From contig LQPU01000052.1 of the NCBI GenBank assembly GCA_002101905.1, positions 1 through 40,722 of the forward strand: a stretch of DNA of 40,722 bases. Direction: 5' to 3'. The position numbers were made by a program, and so were the translations under genes. The notes under the pieces are model-generated. The model ran no database searches and had not been told where the DNA came from. It was given only the letters and a program-made list of their open reading frames with translations. The DNA comes from Mycobacterium shimoidei. Its GTDB lineage: Bacteria > Actinomycetota > Actinomycetes > Mycobacteriales > Mycobacteriaceae. Below are positions 9,601-17,600 of the stretch, one piece after another (position 1 is the first letter of the stretch; each line of letters starts with the position of its first letter).

Positions 9601-11830
9601 TTGAGTGTGTTTGATCGACTATCGACTGCTTGAATTGCGGAAAGACGTGGATGGGGATGCGCTCATAAGTCCACGCGGCAGGGTCTTCCTCTTCGGCCGC
9701 GAGGCGATACACCCACAGGTGGTCGTCCGGTAGTTCGCGCATGGTGTCGAGCAGATGAATCGCTGTGTCGAGTCGTTCGGAGAACCCGTGTAGGCGTCGT
9801 CGTGCCGACTCCGTGCTCGCGGCATCGCGCAGTGCCGTCACGGCTTTCGCTAGCTGAATCAGCGCGTAACGCACCCTCCCCGCTGTTTGCCGCAACGCGC
9901 GGTATTCGGGGCGGTGGCTGACGACACCGAAGCGCAGCACCACGGAATCCGACTTGCCGGCATACTCGTGGAGGTAGGTCGTAATCGCCTCGGCCAGTTC
10001 TGCCCCGGCTGTACGAACTTGGATACTGCTGGCTGCGATCGCTTGAATTGCCTCGTTAGCGGACGAGTCTGTGCCGGCGCGTGATCGGATGCCGCGCATC
10101 AGCTTGGTACGAGGTGACAGGCTGTTGACGAGGATCTCGAGTTCCAAGGCATCTACGCGTTCCGTCCACGCGGCTGTCAAGGAATCTTCAAGCGCATGTG
10201 CCTCGTCGAAAACCAGGTCTGCGCGCGATTCGTCGAGGACGTCGCCTGGTGCGTGGTCGGTCATCACCCAGCTAGCGATAAGGGCGTGGTTCACAGACAC
10301 TACGCCGGGTGCCTTGCCGAGGTTATCGAGCTGCTGGGTCAGCGGACAGACTTGCGCCCAGGGACATTTCAGCCGTTCACACCCGCCGGCGTTGGTGCGA
10401 AGCCGTGCTCGGGTACGGGCATAGCGGGTGTCCCGACGGCGGAGAGCGTAATCGGTGACGTCATCCCAGGTACCGGTGGGCGATGCGGCGATCGCCCTGA
10501 TTGCGGTTGCCAGCGCGAGCGGGGATGATTCACGGTCGGACAGCGCATCTTCCAGTTCGCGCGTACAGACATAGTTGGTGACGCCTTGCAGCTGCCGGAA
10601 CGGGGCACCAAGTAACCCTTGCCGGTGTAGACGGCCGGCTTCTTCACGCAATTGGCGCTGCAGCGCCTTGGTGGCAGTGGCGACGATGACCGGTTGACCA
10701 GGTCGCGATGCGCGTCCAAACGCTGGCAATAGGTAGGCCAACGTCTTGCCGGTACCCGTCGGCGCTTCGACCGCGAGCCTTCCACCGTGATCGAAAACTT
10801 CGGCCACGGCATGCGCCATCATCTGTTGTGCTGTGCGGGGCCGGAACTCAGGCTGGCTTTGCAGAACCTCGAAGGTGTCGCGAGTGGCCGACCACGCATC
10901 AGCAGCAGGTGAACCCGACGGCATCAGCAAAGAATCCGGCTCGCGCGTTAACGCTGATAGATCCGGCTTTGAGGCGAGTTCGGGTAGCAACGTCACGAGC
11001 GGATGATCAAATGCCTCCAACACTCCTATCGTCAATTGCCAACTGGGGTCGGTTGCGTCGATTTTGCCCAGGAGCGCCCAAACAACGGCGGCCGTAGCGG
11101 TTGCGTCTGTGACAGCGCGATGGGCATCCTGATGAGCAATGCCGAATTCCTCGGTCAAGTCGGCCAGCGAGCGGTTGGGCATCGCCACGTCGACGAGCGT
11201 GGCCAGGTGCATGCTGTCGACACAGGTTGGAAGCTGAGGGGGATCGACACCGACGCGCTTGGCTGCAGCCTGTAGGAACGGCACGTCGAAGGCGAGCAGA
11301 TTGTGGCCGACCACAAGGTCCATGTCGGTCAGTTGCGCATCCAGCAATTGCAGCGCATCGTCGAGGGGGAATTCTGCGGTGAGGGCCTCGCTCGGGCGCG
11401 CCACCCCGTCCGGCACTTTCACCATCAGGTTGGCAATCAAGTTGCCGTCCAAGCCGACCAGCGCAATTTCGCAAACGAAGTCCTTAGCGGGGTCGAGGCC
11501 CGTGGTCTCGATGTCGAGGATCGCCACCCGCTCGACCGGAACGCGGCGCAGGCTGGTGGGACGGTACCAGTCGGTGTCCTCGTTTGCATCTGGTGTGTCG
11601 TCGACCGCGGCACCCGGCGCCGTGGAGGCAACAGATAACAAACCGTCGGCGGTCAAATGGAAGTGATTTGGAAAGCGATCCGGAAGCTGGGCGAGGCTGT
11701 CGATGGACTTAGCGAAACCCTTCGACCGCAGCAACTCGCTCAGGTCGCCCGCGGATAGCGGTCCGCGCTCCGCGAGGATCTGGTAGGCGGCTTCGATAGC
11801 CGGGGGTAACGGCTTAGGAGCTGTCGACAT
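6608..11830 (-). CDS. Fusion of DEDDh exonuclease, DinG-type Fe-S helicase and RecQ helicase
   Basis: This 1740-residue protein carries three enzymes. After a short, probably winged-helix N-terminus (about 1-70) comes a DnaQ/DEDDh 3'-5' exonuclease domain (about 100-250), with DIETTG at 106-111 and a later AHRAVTD. An XPD/DinG helicase follows: Walker A GTGKT near 360, DEAH near 541, and four cysteines (YVC, then C-x4-C-x5-C in GGCERLKCPWAQVC) that match the Fe-S ligands of DinG. The third part is a complete RecQ helicase: LPTGFGKS near 1077, DEAHCISVWGHDFRPEF near 1180, and a C-terminal zinc-binding region near 1577-1607. Exonuclease-DinG fusions are known, for example in Firmicutes; the extra RecQ is unusual. 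DinG and RecQ have opposite polarity in their families (5'-3' and 3'-5'). The ATG lacks a Shine-Dalgarno and lies 6 nt after the stop of a 30-codon ORF, which suggests reinitiation. Confidence 0.92.
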   Translation of the reverse strand: MSTAPKPLPPAIEAAYQILAERGPLSAGDLSELLRSKGFAKSIDSLAQLPDRFPNHFHLTADGLLSVASTAPGAAVDDTPDANEDTDWYRPTSLRRVPVERVAILDIETTGLDPAKDFVCEIALVGLDGNLIANLMVKVPDGVARPSEALTAEFPLDDALQLLDAQLTDMDLVVGHNLLAFDVPFLQAAAKRVGVDPPQLPTCVDSMHLATLVDVAMPNRSLADLTEEFGIAHQDAHRAVTDATATAAVVWALLGKIDATDPSWQLTIGVLEAFDHPLVTLLPELASKPDLSALTREPDSLLMPSGSPAADAWSATRDTFEVLQSQPEFRPRTAQQMMAHAVAEVFDHGGRLAVEAPTGTGKTLAYLLPAFGRASRPGQPVIVATATKALQRQLREEAGRLHRQGLLGAPFRQLQGVTNYVCTRELEDALSDRESSPLALATAIRAIAASPTGTWDDVTDYALRRRDTRYARTRARLRTNAGGCERLKCPWAQVCPLTQQLDNLGKAPGVVSVNHALIASWVMTDHAPGDVLDESRADLVFDEAHALEDSLTAAWTERVDALELEILVNSLSPRTKLMRGIRSRAGTDSSANEAIQAIAASSIQVRTAGAELAEAITTYLHEYAGKSDSVVLRFGVVSHRPEYRALRQTAGRVRYALIQLAKAVTALRDAASTESARRRLHGFSERLDTAIHLLDTMRELPDDHLWVYRLAAEEEDPAAWTYERIPIHVFPQFKQSIVDQTHSTVLCSATLTVERRFDYIASRLGIRICAEPGEDDFRALTLRSPFDYAKQSLVILTNHLPVPIPMNEREFCEEMAADQTGFLSLSGGKTLTLFAARTRMEAVAAGVRAHAAELAERGVELLVQHQQSPSQIQHRFRSEPGTVLYGLRSYWEGFDAPGETLSYLFIEKPPYPHPDDPLVSARQRAIAERGGDPFRDYVLPMTAMQFSQGFGRLVRSETDRGAVLVCDRRLHSPTQAQRVILGSLPDPEIHEAIDRDDAWTRAIEFVTGSPPDLSSAITFGRDDVTQLLESLRLVPGEDPTAKLIEAAEKLFGITQLHSKQLEAMRAFVDGKDFLAVLPTGFGKSVCFQLPALLAPESRATVVVSPLIALIKDQVNDLRGRRGIRPVQGITGNTSRVVQTEILRDIADGRVRLLYVSPERLARDPVLREALSRQQLNRVVVDEAHCISVWGHDFRPEFRQVPASVATFATRPPRAGLTATATPKVENDITMSMHMQEPVTVREPSDRKNLRFRVVQCANDRERARELLRFVTWAQKEPGIVYVMRRALAEEIAALLRRAGYAARAYHAGMVPEQRDAVQEDFDSDTTRIIVATKAFGMGINKPNIGWVVHYDLPDSLDGYAQEAGRAARRPDLTGECLLLYTRHDLARRRALINAGDAKTDVALTQRLLTALWACPERGDSRVFDVDEMADSLGIDDDELNVHLAQLERVGALTQGLDCSARCTVDVGFREPADEEERRCFRKLFYQHNRARPNVRIQLDFQQLHDQHGYDPDKLEQQLIEWSLDRLITFSSSQRLRRVRLLKRTAPADALARETARWRDWQQGRLEAMIDYATNRSVCRRIVIGNHFGDNVADCTSRDIVACDICDRQPPPWSTLTDHQVTDPELLINAELTVLQAVAWASAYRGGAYGEASLRAAILGKESLGPGRPLGQGVLSCPQFGALRHVRNGEKRYDDAVTGLLDKGLISRRTVERATSNTTYQTLALTPLGAQTLGVPVQPDD

Positions 11831-11836
11831 GGCGTG

Positions 11837-11929
11837 CTATGTCTGGTACGCGAACTGTTCATCGCATCGGCGCGCGGGAAGCACAGCGCCGAAATCGATC
11901 TCTTGGAGGCTGGTCGGCAGGCGGGTCAC
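11837..11929 (-). CDS. 30-codon small ORF between two helicase genes, possible leader peptide
   Basis: A GTG at 11929-11927 is preceded, six bases upstream, by a strong AAGGAG Shine-Dalgarno that sits directly on the TAA stop of the UvrD-like gene. The frame encodes 30 residues (MTRLPTSLQEIDFGAVLPAR, then ten more) and ends with TAG at 11839-11837. The ATG of the exonuclease-DinG-RecQ gene follows after 6 nt, in the same frame, and has no ribosome site of its own. The small ORF may be a coupling leader whose termination feeds reinitiation. It could also be an N-terminal extension of the fusion protein now separated by one stop codon, or a small protein in its own right. The strong ribosome site is seen directly; the role is inferred. 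Confidence 0.55.
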   Translation of the reverse strand: MTRLPTSLQEIDFGAVLPARRCDEQFAYQT

Positions 11930-11939
11930 CGAAATCTCC

Positions 11940-14039
11940 TTAGCAATCGCCGGATATAGCGGTTAAGAAGGGGCTGGGTTCTCCGTGCCAGGTGACATGA
12001 AGTTCCTCGCGGGCCCGGGTGCATGCGACGAACAGCAGGCAGCGTTCTCGTTCGAGGTCGTGATCGTGGGTCTGCTTGTCCTCGTCGATCGGTGTGATGG
12101 CGTTGGCCGCGGGCACCATCGTGGCCCCGACCCCGGCGACGGTCACGCAGCGAAACTCCAGGCCCTTCATCCGGTGCATGGTTCCAACACGGACGGCGTC
12201 ATCCCGCTTTGCCGTTTTGGCCAGATCGACCGTCTTGATGCCCTCAGCTTTCAGCGCATCCTCGATCTTTGACCCAAACCACTTGGTGCGGGCGGCAACC
12301 CCGATCTCGGATGGTTTGATGCCTTTGGCGAGCCACTCTTGGACGGTTGCCGCGATGAACTTGGTCTCGGCCTCGTATTTGTCGAAACCCCGCAGCGTAG
12401 GCATAGCGCCGTGAACGTAGGACCTGCAGCCGGCAATGGAATCAAGGCCGCCGTCCATGTCGTCGATGCGTTCTCCGCGAAGTAACCCCAAACTCCAGCC
12501 GAGGATCTCCGCGGTCGTTCGATAGTTCAAGTTCAGCCGCGCCGATCGGCCCGCAATGTTGATCCCCACCTCTCGGAAGCTAACCCGGCCGTCGTAGATA
12601 CGTTGGTGGGTGTCACCGGCGATGAAGATGTCGTCGGGGGCTTCGGCCACGGCGGCCCGCAGCAGCCGCCACTGGTCCGGGCTGAGGTCCTGAGCCTCAT
12701 CGATCACAATGTGCCGATACGGCTTATCGGTTTCTGCTTCCAACAGAGTTGTGGCCTCACGTCGAATGGTCTCATGTGTGCATGCTCCAAGTCGGGTAAG
12801 CGTTTGCTCAAATTCCCATATCGCCTGCCACACCTGAGCGCGTTGAGCGGGGCCCAGAGGGCGGCCTCGTCCGGTTCGTTTGGCGGCCAGGTACTCGCCT
12901 GCGTTATTTATGCAGCGGGCCAGAACGATGTGGCGCCACTCATCGGCCAGAAACACGTCGTTGAATGGCAACTCAAGTTTGTCGATGATGCCTAGCCACA
13001 GGTTTTTCTCGTCGGCCGGGCGCAGCAGATTTGGTGCTCCATACTTGCGGCGAAACACTCGGTGCGCCACTCGATCTACATGGGAGACCTCGATCCTGTT
13101 TCGGACTTCATCGTCGTCCACAATCATGTCGAGCCCCGACTGCAGAGAGTCGGACAGAGTGGAGGTAAAGGTGGTGACGAGAACCCGTCCCTTGTTGCGC
13201 TTAGCGAGCGTATGCGCCCGGTGCAGCACCACCACCGTCTTACCCGTGCCAGGGCCGCCGGTCACCCGGGCAGGCCCGTTGAACGACGCCTCGACGACGG
13301 CGCGCTGGGTAGGGTGCAGATAGACCCGCCACGTCGCAAACGGGTAGGCGAAGACACCCATCAGCTCATCGGGGCCGTTCACCAACACCACCCGGTCGCG
13401 ACTGCGAAGTACGGCGGCGTCGAGGTCGTCGGTGTCTACGGGTTCGGCCAGGATCGCAGCGCCGAGCTCGGACCACACCTCATCGGGGGTGTATCCGGCG
13501 GCTAAGCCAAATAACACCTCCCACTGTGTTTCCGGGAGAAACGATTTGGCCGCATCGAGTTGCGCCGAGTTCGTCAATGCTCGCGCGAACGCCAGTGTCC
13601 TTTCGTCGATGCCGAGCCGCCTCAGGTCGGCATCGCTGACGTGCGCGAATAGCAGAGATTCGGCATTCTCAGCGGACTTCTTCAGCTCGGGCAGGGCGCG
13701 GTCGATCGCCTCTTCATCGCGGATTTCGATCCCACCGGTAGCTGCGTTTACTGAGATATCGCTGCGCTGCGCCCATGCGTACGCGTCATCGTGGGGGAGC
13801 ACCTTGAGAAGCGTGAAGACGTCTCCGTGCTCGGGTGCCAGCACGATTCCCCGCCATGACTGGTCGATCCGGATTGACCGGAAGCGGCGATTGCGGGCGT
13901 TGTTGATCTTCTCCAGGTGGAGGCCGCTGTAGGTCGCGGCTTCGAACTCGTCGAACACCTCGGTGACCCGCTTGGCGATTGGCTTCTCTAGCTTGACCAG
14001 GTCACTGAGGAATCCCTTGTCAATCGCTAGCGTCGGCAT
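11940..14039 (-). CDS. UvrD/Rep-like helicase with N-terminal RelE-like domain
   Basis: The 699-residue product is a superfamily 1A helicase: GGPGTGKT near 261, IDEAQD near 446, GDTHQRIYDG, LNLNYRTTAEI, and VACTRAREELHVTWHG close to the C-terminus. UvrD/Rep helicases unwind DNA with 3'-5' polarity in repair and replication restart. Residues 1 to about 85 (MPTLAIDKGFL through KINNARNRRFRSIRIDQSWRG) resemble the RelE/ParE toxin fold. That domain is known at the N-terminus of some UvrD-like proteins, where it may bind nucleic acid rather than act as a toxin. It is the first gene of the leftward operon, and a LexA box lies 13-28 bp upstream of its ATG, so SOS induction is predicted. The helicase call is firm; the RelE-like call rests on pattern similarity. 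Confidence 0.9.
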   Translation of the reverse strand: MPTLAIDKGFLSDLVKLEKPIAKRVTEVFDEFEAATYSGLHLEKINNARNRRFRSIRIDQSWRGIVLAPEHGDVFTLLKVLPHDDAYAWAQRSDISVNAATGGIEIRDEEAIDRALPELKKSAENAESLLFAHVSDADLRRLGIDERTLAFARALTNSAQLDAAKSFLPETQWEVLFGLAAGYTPDEVWSELGAAILAEPVDTDDLDAAVLRSRDRVVLVNGPDELMGVFAYPFATWRVYLHPTQRAVVEASFNGPARVTGGPGTGKTVVVLHRAHTLAKRNKGRVLVTTFTSTLSDSLQSGLDMIVDDDEVRNRIEVSHVDRVAHRVFRRKYGAPNLLRPADEKNLWLGIIDKLELPFNDVFLADEWRHIVLARCINNAGEYLAAKRTGRGRPLGPAQRAQVWQAIWEFEQTLTRLGACTHETIRREATTLLEAETDKPYRHIVIDEAQDLSPDQWRLLRAAVAEAPDDIFIAGDTHQRIYDGRVSFREVGINIAGRSARLNLNYRTTAEILGWSLGLLRGERIDDMDGGLDSIAGCRSYVHGAMPTLRGFDKYEAETKFIAATVQEWLAKGIKPSEIGVAARTKWFGSKIEDALKAEGIKTVDLAKTAKRDDAVRVGTMHRMKGLEFRCVTVAGVGATMVPAANAITPIDEDKQTHDHDLERERCLLFVACTRAREELHVTWHGEPSPFLTAISGDC

Positions 14040-14051
14040 TTGTGGCTCTAC

Positions 14052-14067
14052 ACAAACATATGTTCGA
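14052..14067 (-). promoter_or_regulatory. LexA (SOS) box overlapping a -10 element
   Basis: Read leftward, the site is TCGAACATATGTTTGT. The mycobacterial SOS box is TCGAAC-N4-GTTCGA; the left half matches 6 of 6 and the right half 4 of 6. It lies 13-28 bp upstream of the UvrD-like gene's ATG and contains TATGTT (14060-14055), a possible -10 of the TANNNT type, so bound LexA would cover the promoter. An isolated GTTCGA half-site lies nearby at 14079-14084 without a partner. The match is seen in the sequence; LexA control is inferred from the known consensus. Confidence 0.68.
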
Positions 14068-14505
14068 ATTCTTCGTACGTTCGATGCGGGTGCGCCGGCG
14101 GGGGCACTGGCGCCCTTGTCTAGGTCGAAGTGGCGTCCACGGCATCGTCAATGGCATCGGCCTGTGTATAACCCTCCCTGGAAATACCTAATGTCTATGT
14201 TGACGCGACCCTACTTGTGACGTCCGACATTTCGGAGCAAAGTTCACTTTTCCGCCCTATGCGGCCGGGTGAGCGAGGTGCCGTCAGTGCGGAAAGAGGC
14301 GCCGCCTTGGTCACCGGATCCGATCCCCAATTTGCGAGTCAAAATACCTCCTGGTGCTCTGACCCGTCCCTCATTCGGCCGTGCGCGAGGCAAAGCAGAA
14401 CGAACCGCTCGAAAAGAGGTCCCGGCGCCTTGTGGCGTAGTCGTACAGATGTACCGAATCGACGAGAAGCTCGAACGATCGTGCTTAACATAGCGCCGAC
14501 GGGGA

Positions 14506-14528
14506 TTGTCGGTGCCGAAACCTATGCT
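14506..14528 (+). promoter_or_regulatory. PafBC-type (RecA-independent) DNA-damage promoter
   Basis: TTGTCGGTG (14506-14514), exactly 8 bases, then TATGCT (14523-14528). This is a perfect match to the mycobacterial RecA-NDp motif TTGTCRGTG-N8-TANNNT, which drives recA P1 and other damage genes through PafBC. It faces the rightward operon. Transcription would start near 14535 and leave a leader of roughly 125 nt before the ATG at 14659. Motif and spacing are seen directly; use as a promoter is inferred. Confidence 0.78.
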
Positions 14529-14604
14529 GCTCAAGCGCTGGGCCGTAACGGCAGCCGCTAATTCAGAGGCAGGTGTACGTGTATTCGGAACGACCTACTC
14601 GTGA

Positions 14605-14624
14605 CTGTCGCGGCCAGGCGACAG
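14605..14624 (+). repeat. Inverted repeat in the leader of the rightward operon
   Basis: CTGTCGC, a 6-base loop (GGCCAG), then GCGACAG: a perfect 7-bp inverted repeat ending 34 bp before the ATG at 14659 and downstream of the predicted transcription start. It could form an mRNA hairpin or be a small operator. It has no U-run, so it is not a standard terminator. Confidence 0.4.
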
Positions 14625-14658
14625 ACTGCCAGCAACTTCAGTACTAGCAGGCAAAACA

Positions 14659-17600
14659 ATGGACATCTTCCGGGTTCATAAGGAGCTGATCGACGACTAC
14701 CGGCTCTTCACGACGGCTGCAGTCGAACCGCGGGACCCGAGGATCAGACAACACGTCCAGGATGAGCTCGCTGCGGGCAAACAGTGGCCACAGCCCTGGG
14801 TGTCGCTGAATCCGACGTTTGCCTCGGGTGGATCGATCGATGATTTAGTCGCCGAGGGTCTGTTGCACCCCGAATGCCAGAGGATTTTCCGCCCGAAGCA
14901 GCAAATCGACGACACGGGAACCCACCCGATCACACTGCATCGCCACCAGCGGGAGGCGATCGAAACCGCACGTTCCGGCAAAAGCTATGTGCTGACCACC
15001 GGAACCGGGTCGGGTAAATCACTCGCCTATATTGTTCCGATCGTCGACCGTGTGCTTCGCCAGGAGCCGCGCCAGCCTGGAGTCAAGGCGATCATCGTCT
15101 ACCCGATGAATGCATTGGCTAATAGCCAGGTCGGAGAACTCGAGAAGTTCCTGCTTTACGGCTACGGCAAGGGCCAGGAGCCAGTCACGTTCGCCCGATA
15201 CACCGGACAGGAGCAGGGTGAGGAGCGGGACGCCATCCTGCGTCAGCCGCCGGACATCCTGCTCACCAACTACGTGATGCTCGAGCTGATGCTTATCCGC
15301 CCCGAAGAGCGGCGCAAGATGGTCGATGCCGCACGAGGTCTGCAGTTCCTGGTCCTCGACGAGCTACACACCTATCGAGGCCGCCAGGGTGCCGACGTCG
15401 CGATGCTCGTGCGCCGGGTTCGCGGTGCCTGCCAGTCACCACAGCTGCAGTGCGTGGGCACGTCCGCGACGATGGCCAGCGGCAACTCGCAGACGGAGCA
15501 ACGCCGCGTTGTGGCTGAGGTGGCAACCGCGTTATTCGGAACCGAGGTCACGCCGGATCGGGTGATCGGCGAGACGCTGGACCGTGCCACCATCGGAGAT
15601 GCCGGCGACGTCGAGGGCCTGACGCGCGACGTGCAGCGAGGTGGTGCGACCGGTAATTACGCCACGCTGATCCAGTCGCCACTGGCGACCTGGATCGAGG
15701 AAACGTTCGGACTCGCCACCGAACCGGGTTCTGAACGCGTCATCCGTCAACGTCCAGCGCTGGTCCGTGAGTCGGCCGCCCAGCTGGCGGGTTTGACGGG
15801 TCACACCGTCGACGAGTGTGAGCGCGCAATCCGCGCCACGCTGCTAGCGGGATCCGCGGAGCGGAATCCCACGACAGGTCGCCCGCTGTTTGCCTTCCGG
15901 CTACATCAATTTCTGTCCAAAGGCGACACGGTTTACGTCTCGGTCGAGGACCAAGCATCGCGCCACATCACTTCGCAGTACCAGGTGGCGGTCCCCGGCC
16001 GACCGGACCACTTGCTTATGCCGTTGGCGTTTTGCCGGGAATGCGGACAGGAGTACTTGGTTGTCGCCCGTTCGGCCGTCGGCTCGGAGGTGTTCTACCG
16101 TCCCCGACGCGACCGCGACGCCAGTGGCGGTGACCAAGCAAATGGCTACCTGTACATCTCGACTGATCAACCGTGGCCGGTCGATCCCATCCCCGAGGGC
16201 CGGCTGCCCGACTCATGGCTTGTCGACGGCGCTGTCGCTGACCGGCGTCGCCCCTATCTGCCGCGCCGGGTCAAGGTCGACGTCGGCGGTAACGAGGTAT
16301 CCAGCGGAGGTATAGACGCAGCTTACGTCCCGGCACCATTCCGGTTTTGCTTGCGCTGCAAGGTTTCTTATGAGCAAGCACGCGGTAACGACTTCGCCAA
16401 GCTGGCAAGCCTGGACGTCGAAGGCCGCAGCTCGGCGATGTCGGTGCTCAGTGCTTCGATCGTGCGCTCACTTGGCAAGATCCCACCGGCGGAGCTCAGC
16501 CAGGAGTCGCGCAAGCTGCTGACGTTCGTGGACAACCGCCAAGACGCCAGTCTCCAAGCAGGACACTTCAATGACTTCGTACAGATGACGCAACTGCGCG
16601 GTGCGCTATATCAGGCAGTCCTGCGAGGATCGCTGCGTCACGACGATGTCGCGCAGCGGGTTGTCGAAAGTCTCACATTGCCGTTCGAAGACTACGCGGC
16701 CAACCCAGACGCGGTTTATGGGGCGAGGGCTTCGGCCGAGCGGGCATTCAAGGAGTTCATCGAGTACCGGCTGTACTCCGACCTCCAGCGCGGCTGGCGT
16801 GTCACCATGCCCAACCTGGAGCAGACTGGCCTGCTGCGCATCGCATATGAGTCGCTGTCGGAAATCGCGGCCGATACTGGCCTCTGGGAGAGGACTTATC
16901 CTCCATTGCGAAACGCGCGTGCCGGCCAGCGAGAAGAGCTGTGCCGCATCGTGCTTGACGAGTTCAGACGCGACTTGGCGGTTGACGTCCACTGCCTAAC
17001 CGACGACGGATTTGATCGCATCAAACGGCAATCCGACCAGCACCTCAAGGGATTGTGGTCAATTCCGCCGCATGAACCGCGGCCACGCCCCGGCGTGGTA
17101 TCCACCGAACCCGGAAAACCCGGCAGACCGCGGGCCGATGTCAGAATGACGGGGCGATCGGCAGTTGGCCGCCATATTCGCGAGAAAAGTGGGCTGAGTG
17201 TGCCCGGCGCGCCCTTGGATACCGCCGACGCTCAAAAGGTTATCGAGGATTTGCTCGCCACCCTGCAGCGTGCCGGGTTACTGACGACAGTCGACATTCA
17301 AGGGCTTCCCGGCCCGAACTATCGGCTCAAAGCATCCGCGGTGATTTGGACTGCGGGCGACGGAAAGTCGGGAGCGCCCGACCCACTGCGCAAGGGATTT
17401 GACCCGGACCAGGGCACCCGTGTCAACCCGTTTTTCTTGGACCTCTATCGCACCACGGCGCCCGAACTCAGCGGGATGTACGCCCGTGAACACACCGCCC
17501 AGGTCGCCGCTGCTGACCGGGAGGAGCGGGAGAAGGCGTTCCGCGAGGGGCAGCTGAAGGTGATGTATTGCTCGCCGACGATGGAGCTTGGAGTTGACAT

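Larger units (their letters stand above)
14040..14658. other. Divergent intergenic control region
   Basis: These 619 bp separate the leftward UvrD-led operon from the rightward DUF1998-helicase operon. Short open frames exist on both strands, but none has a convincing ribosome site or protein-like composition. The region holds a LexA box beside the leftward start, a PafBC-type promoter for the rightward operon and an inverted repeat in the rightward leader; each is listed separately. No gene is called here. Confidence 0.75.

Noticed and set aside
14471..14486. Second LexA box (TCGAACGATCGTGCTT)
   Set aside because: Only the left half matches; the right half has two of six bases.
14217..14561. 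Open frames on both strands in the divergent intergenic region
   Set aside because: No ribosome site, atypical composition, and overlap with the predicted damage promoter.
14573..14647. 24-codon GTG ORF in the leader of the rightward operon
   Set aside because: The only purine-rich site ends 3 nt before the GTG, too close, and the peptide is not distinctive.
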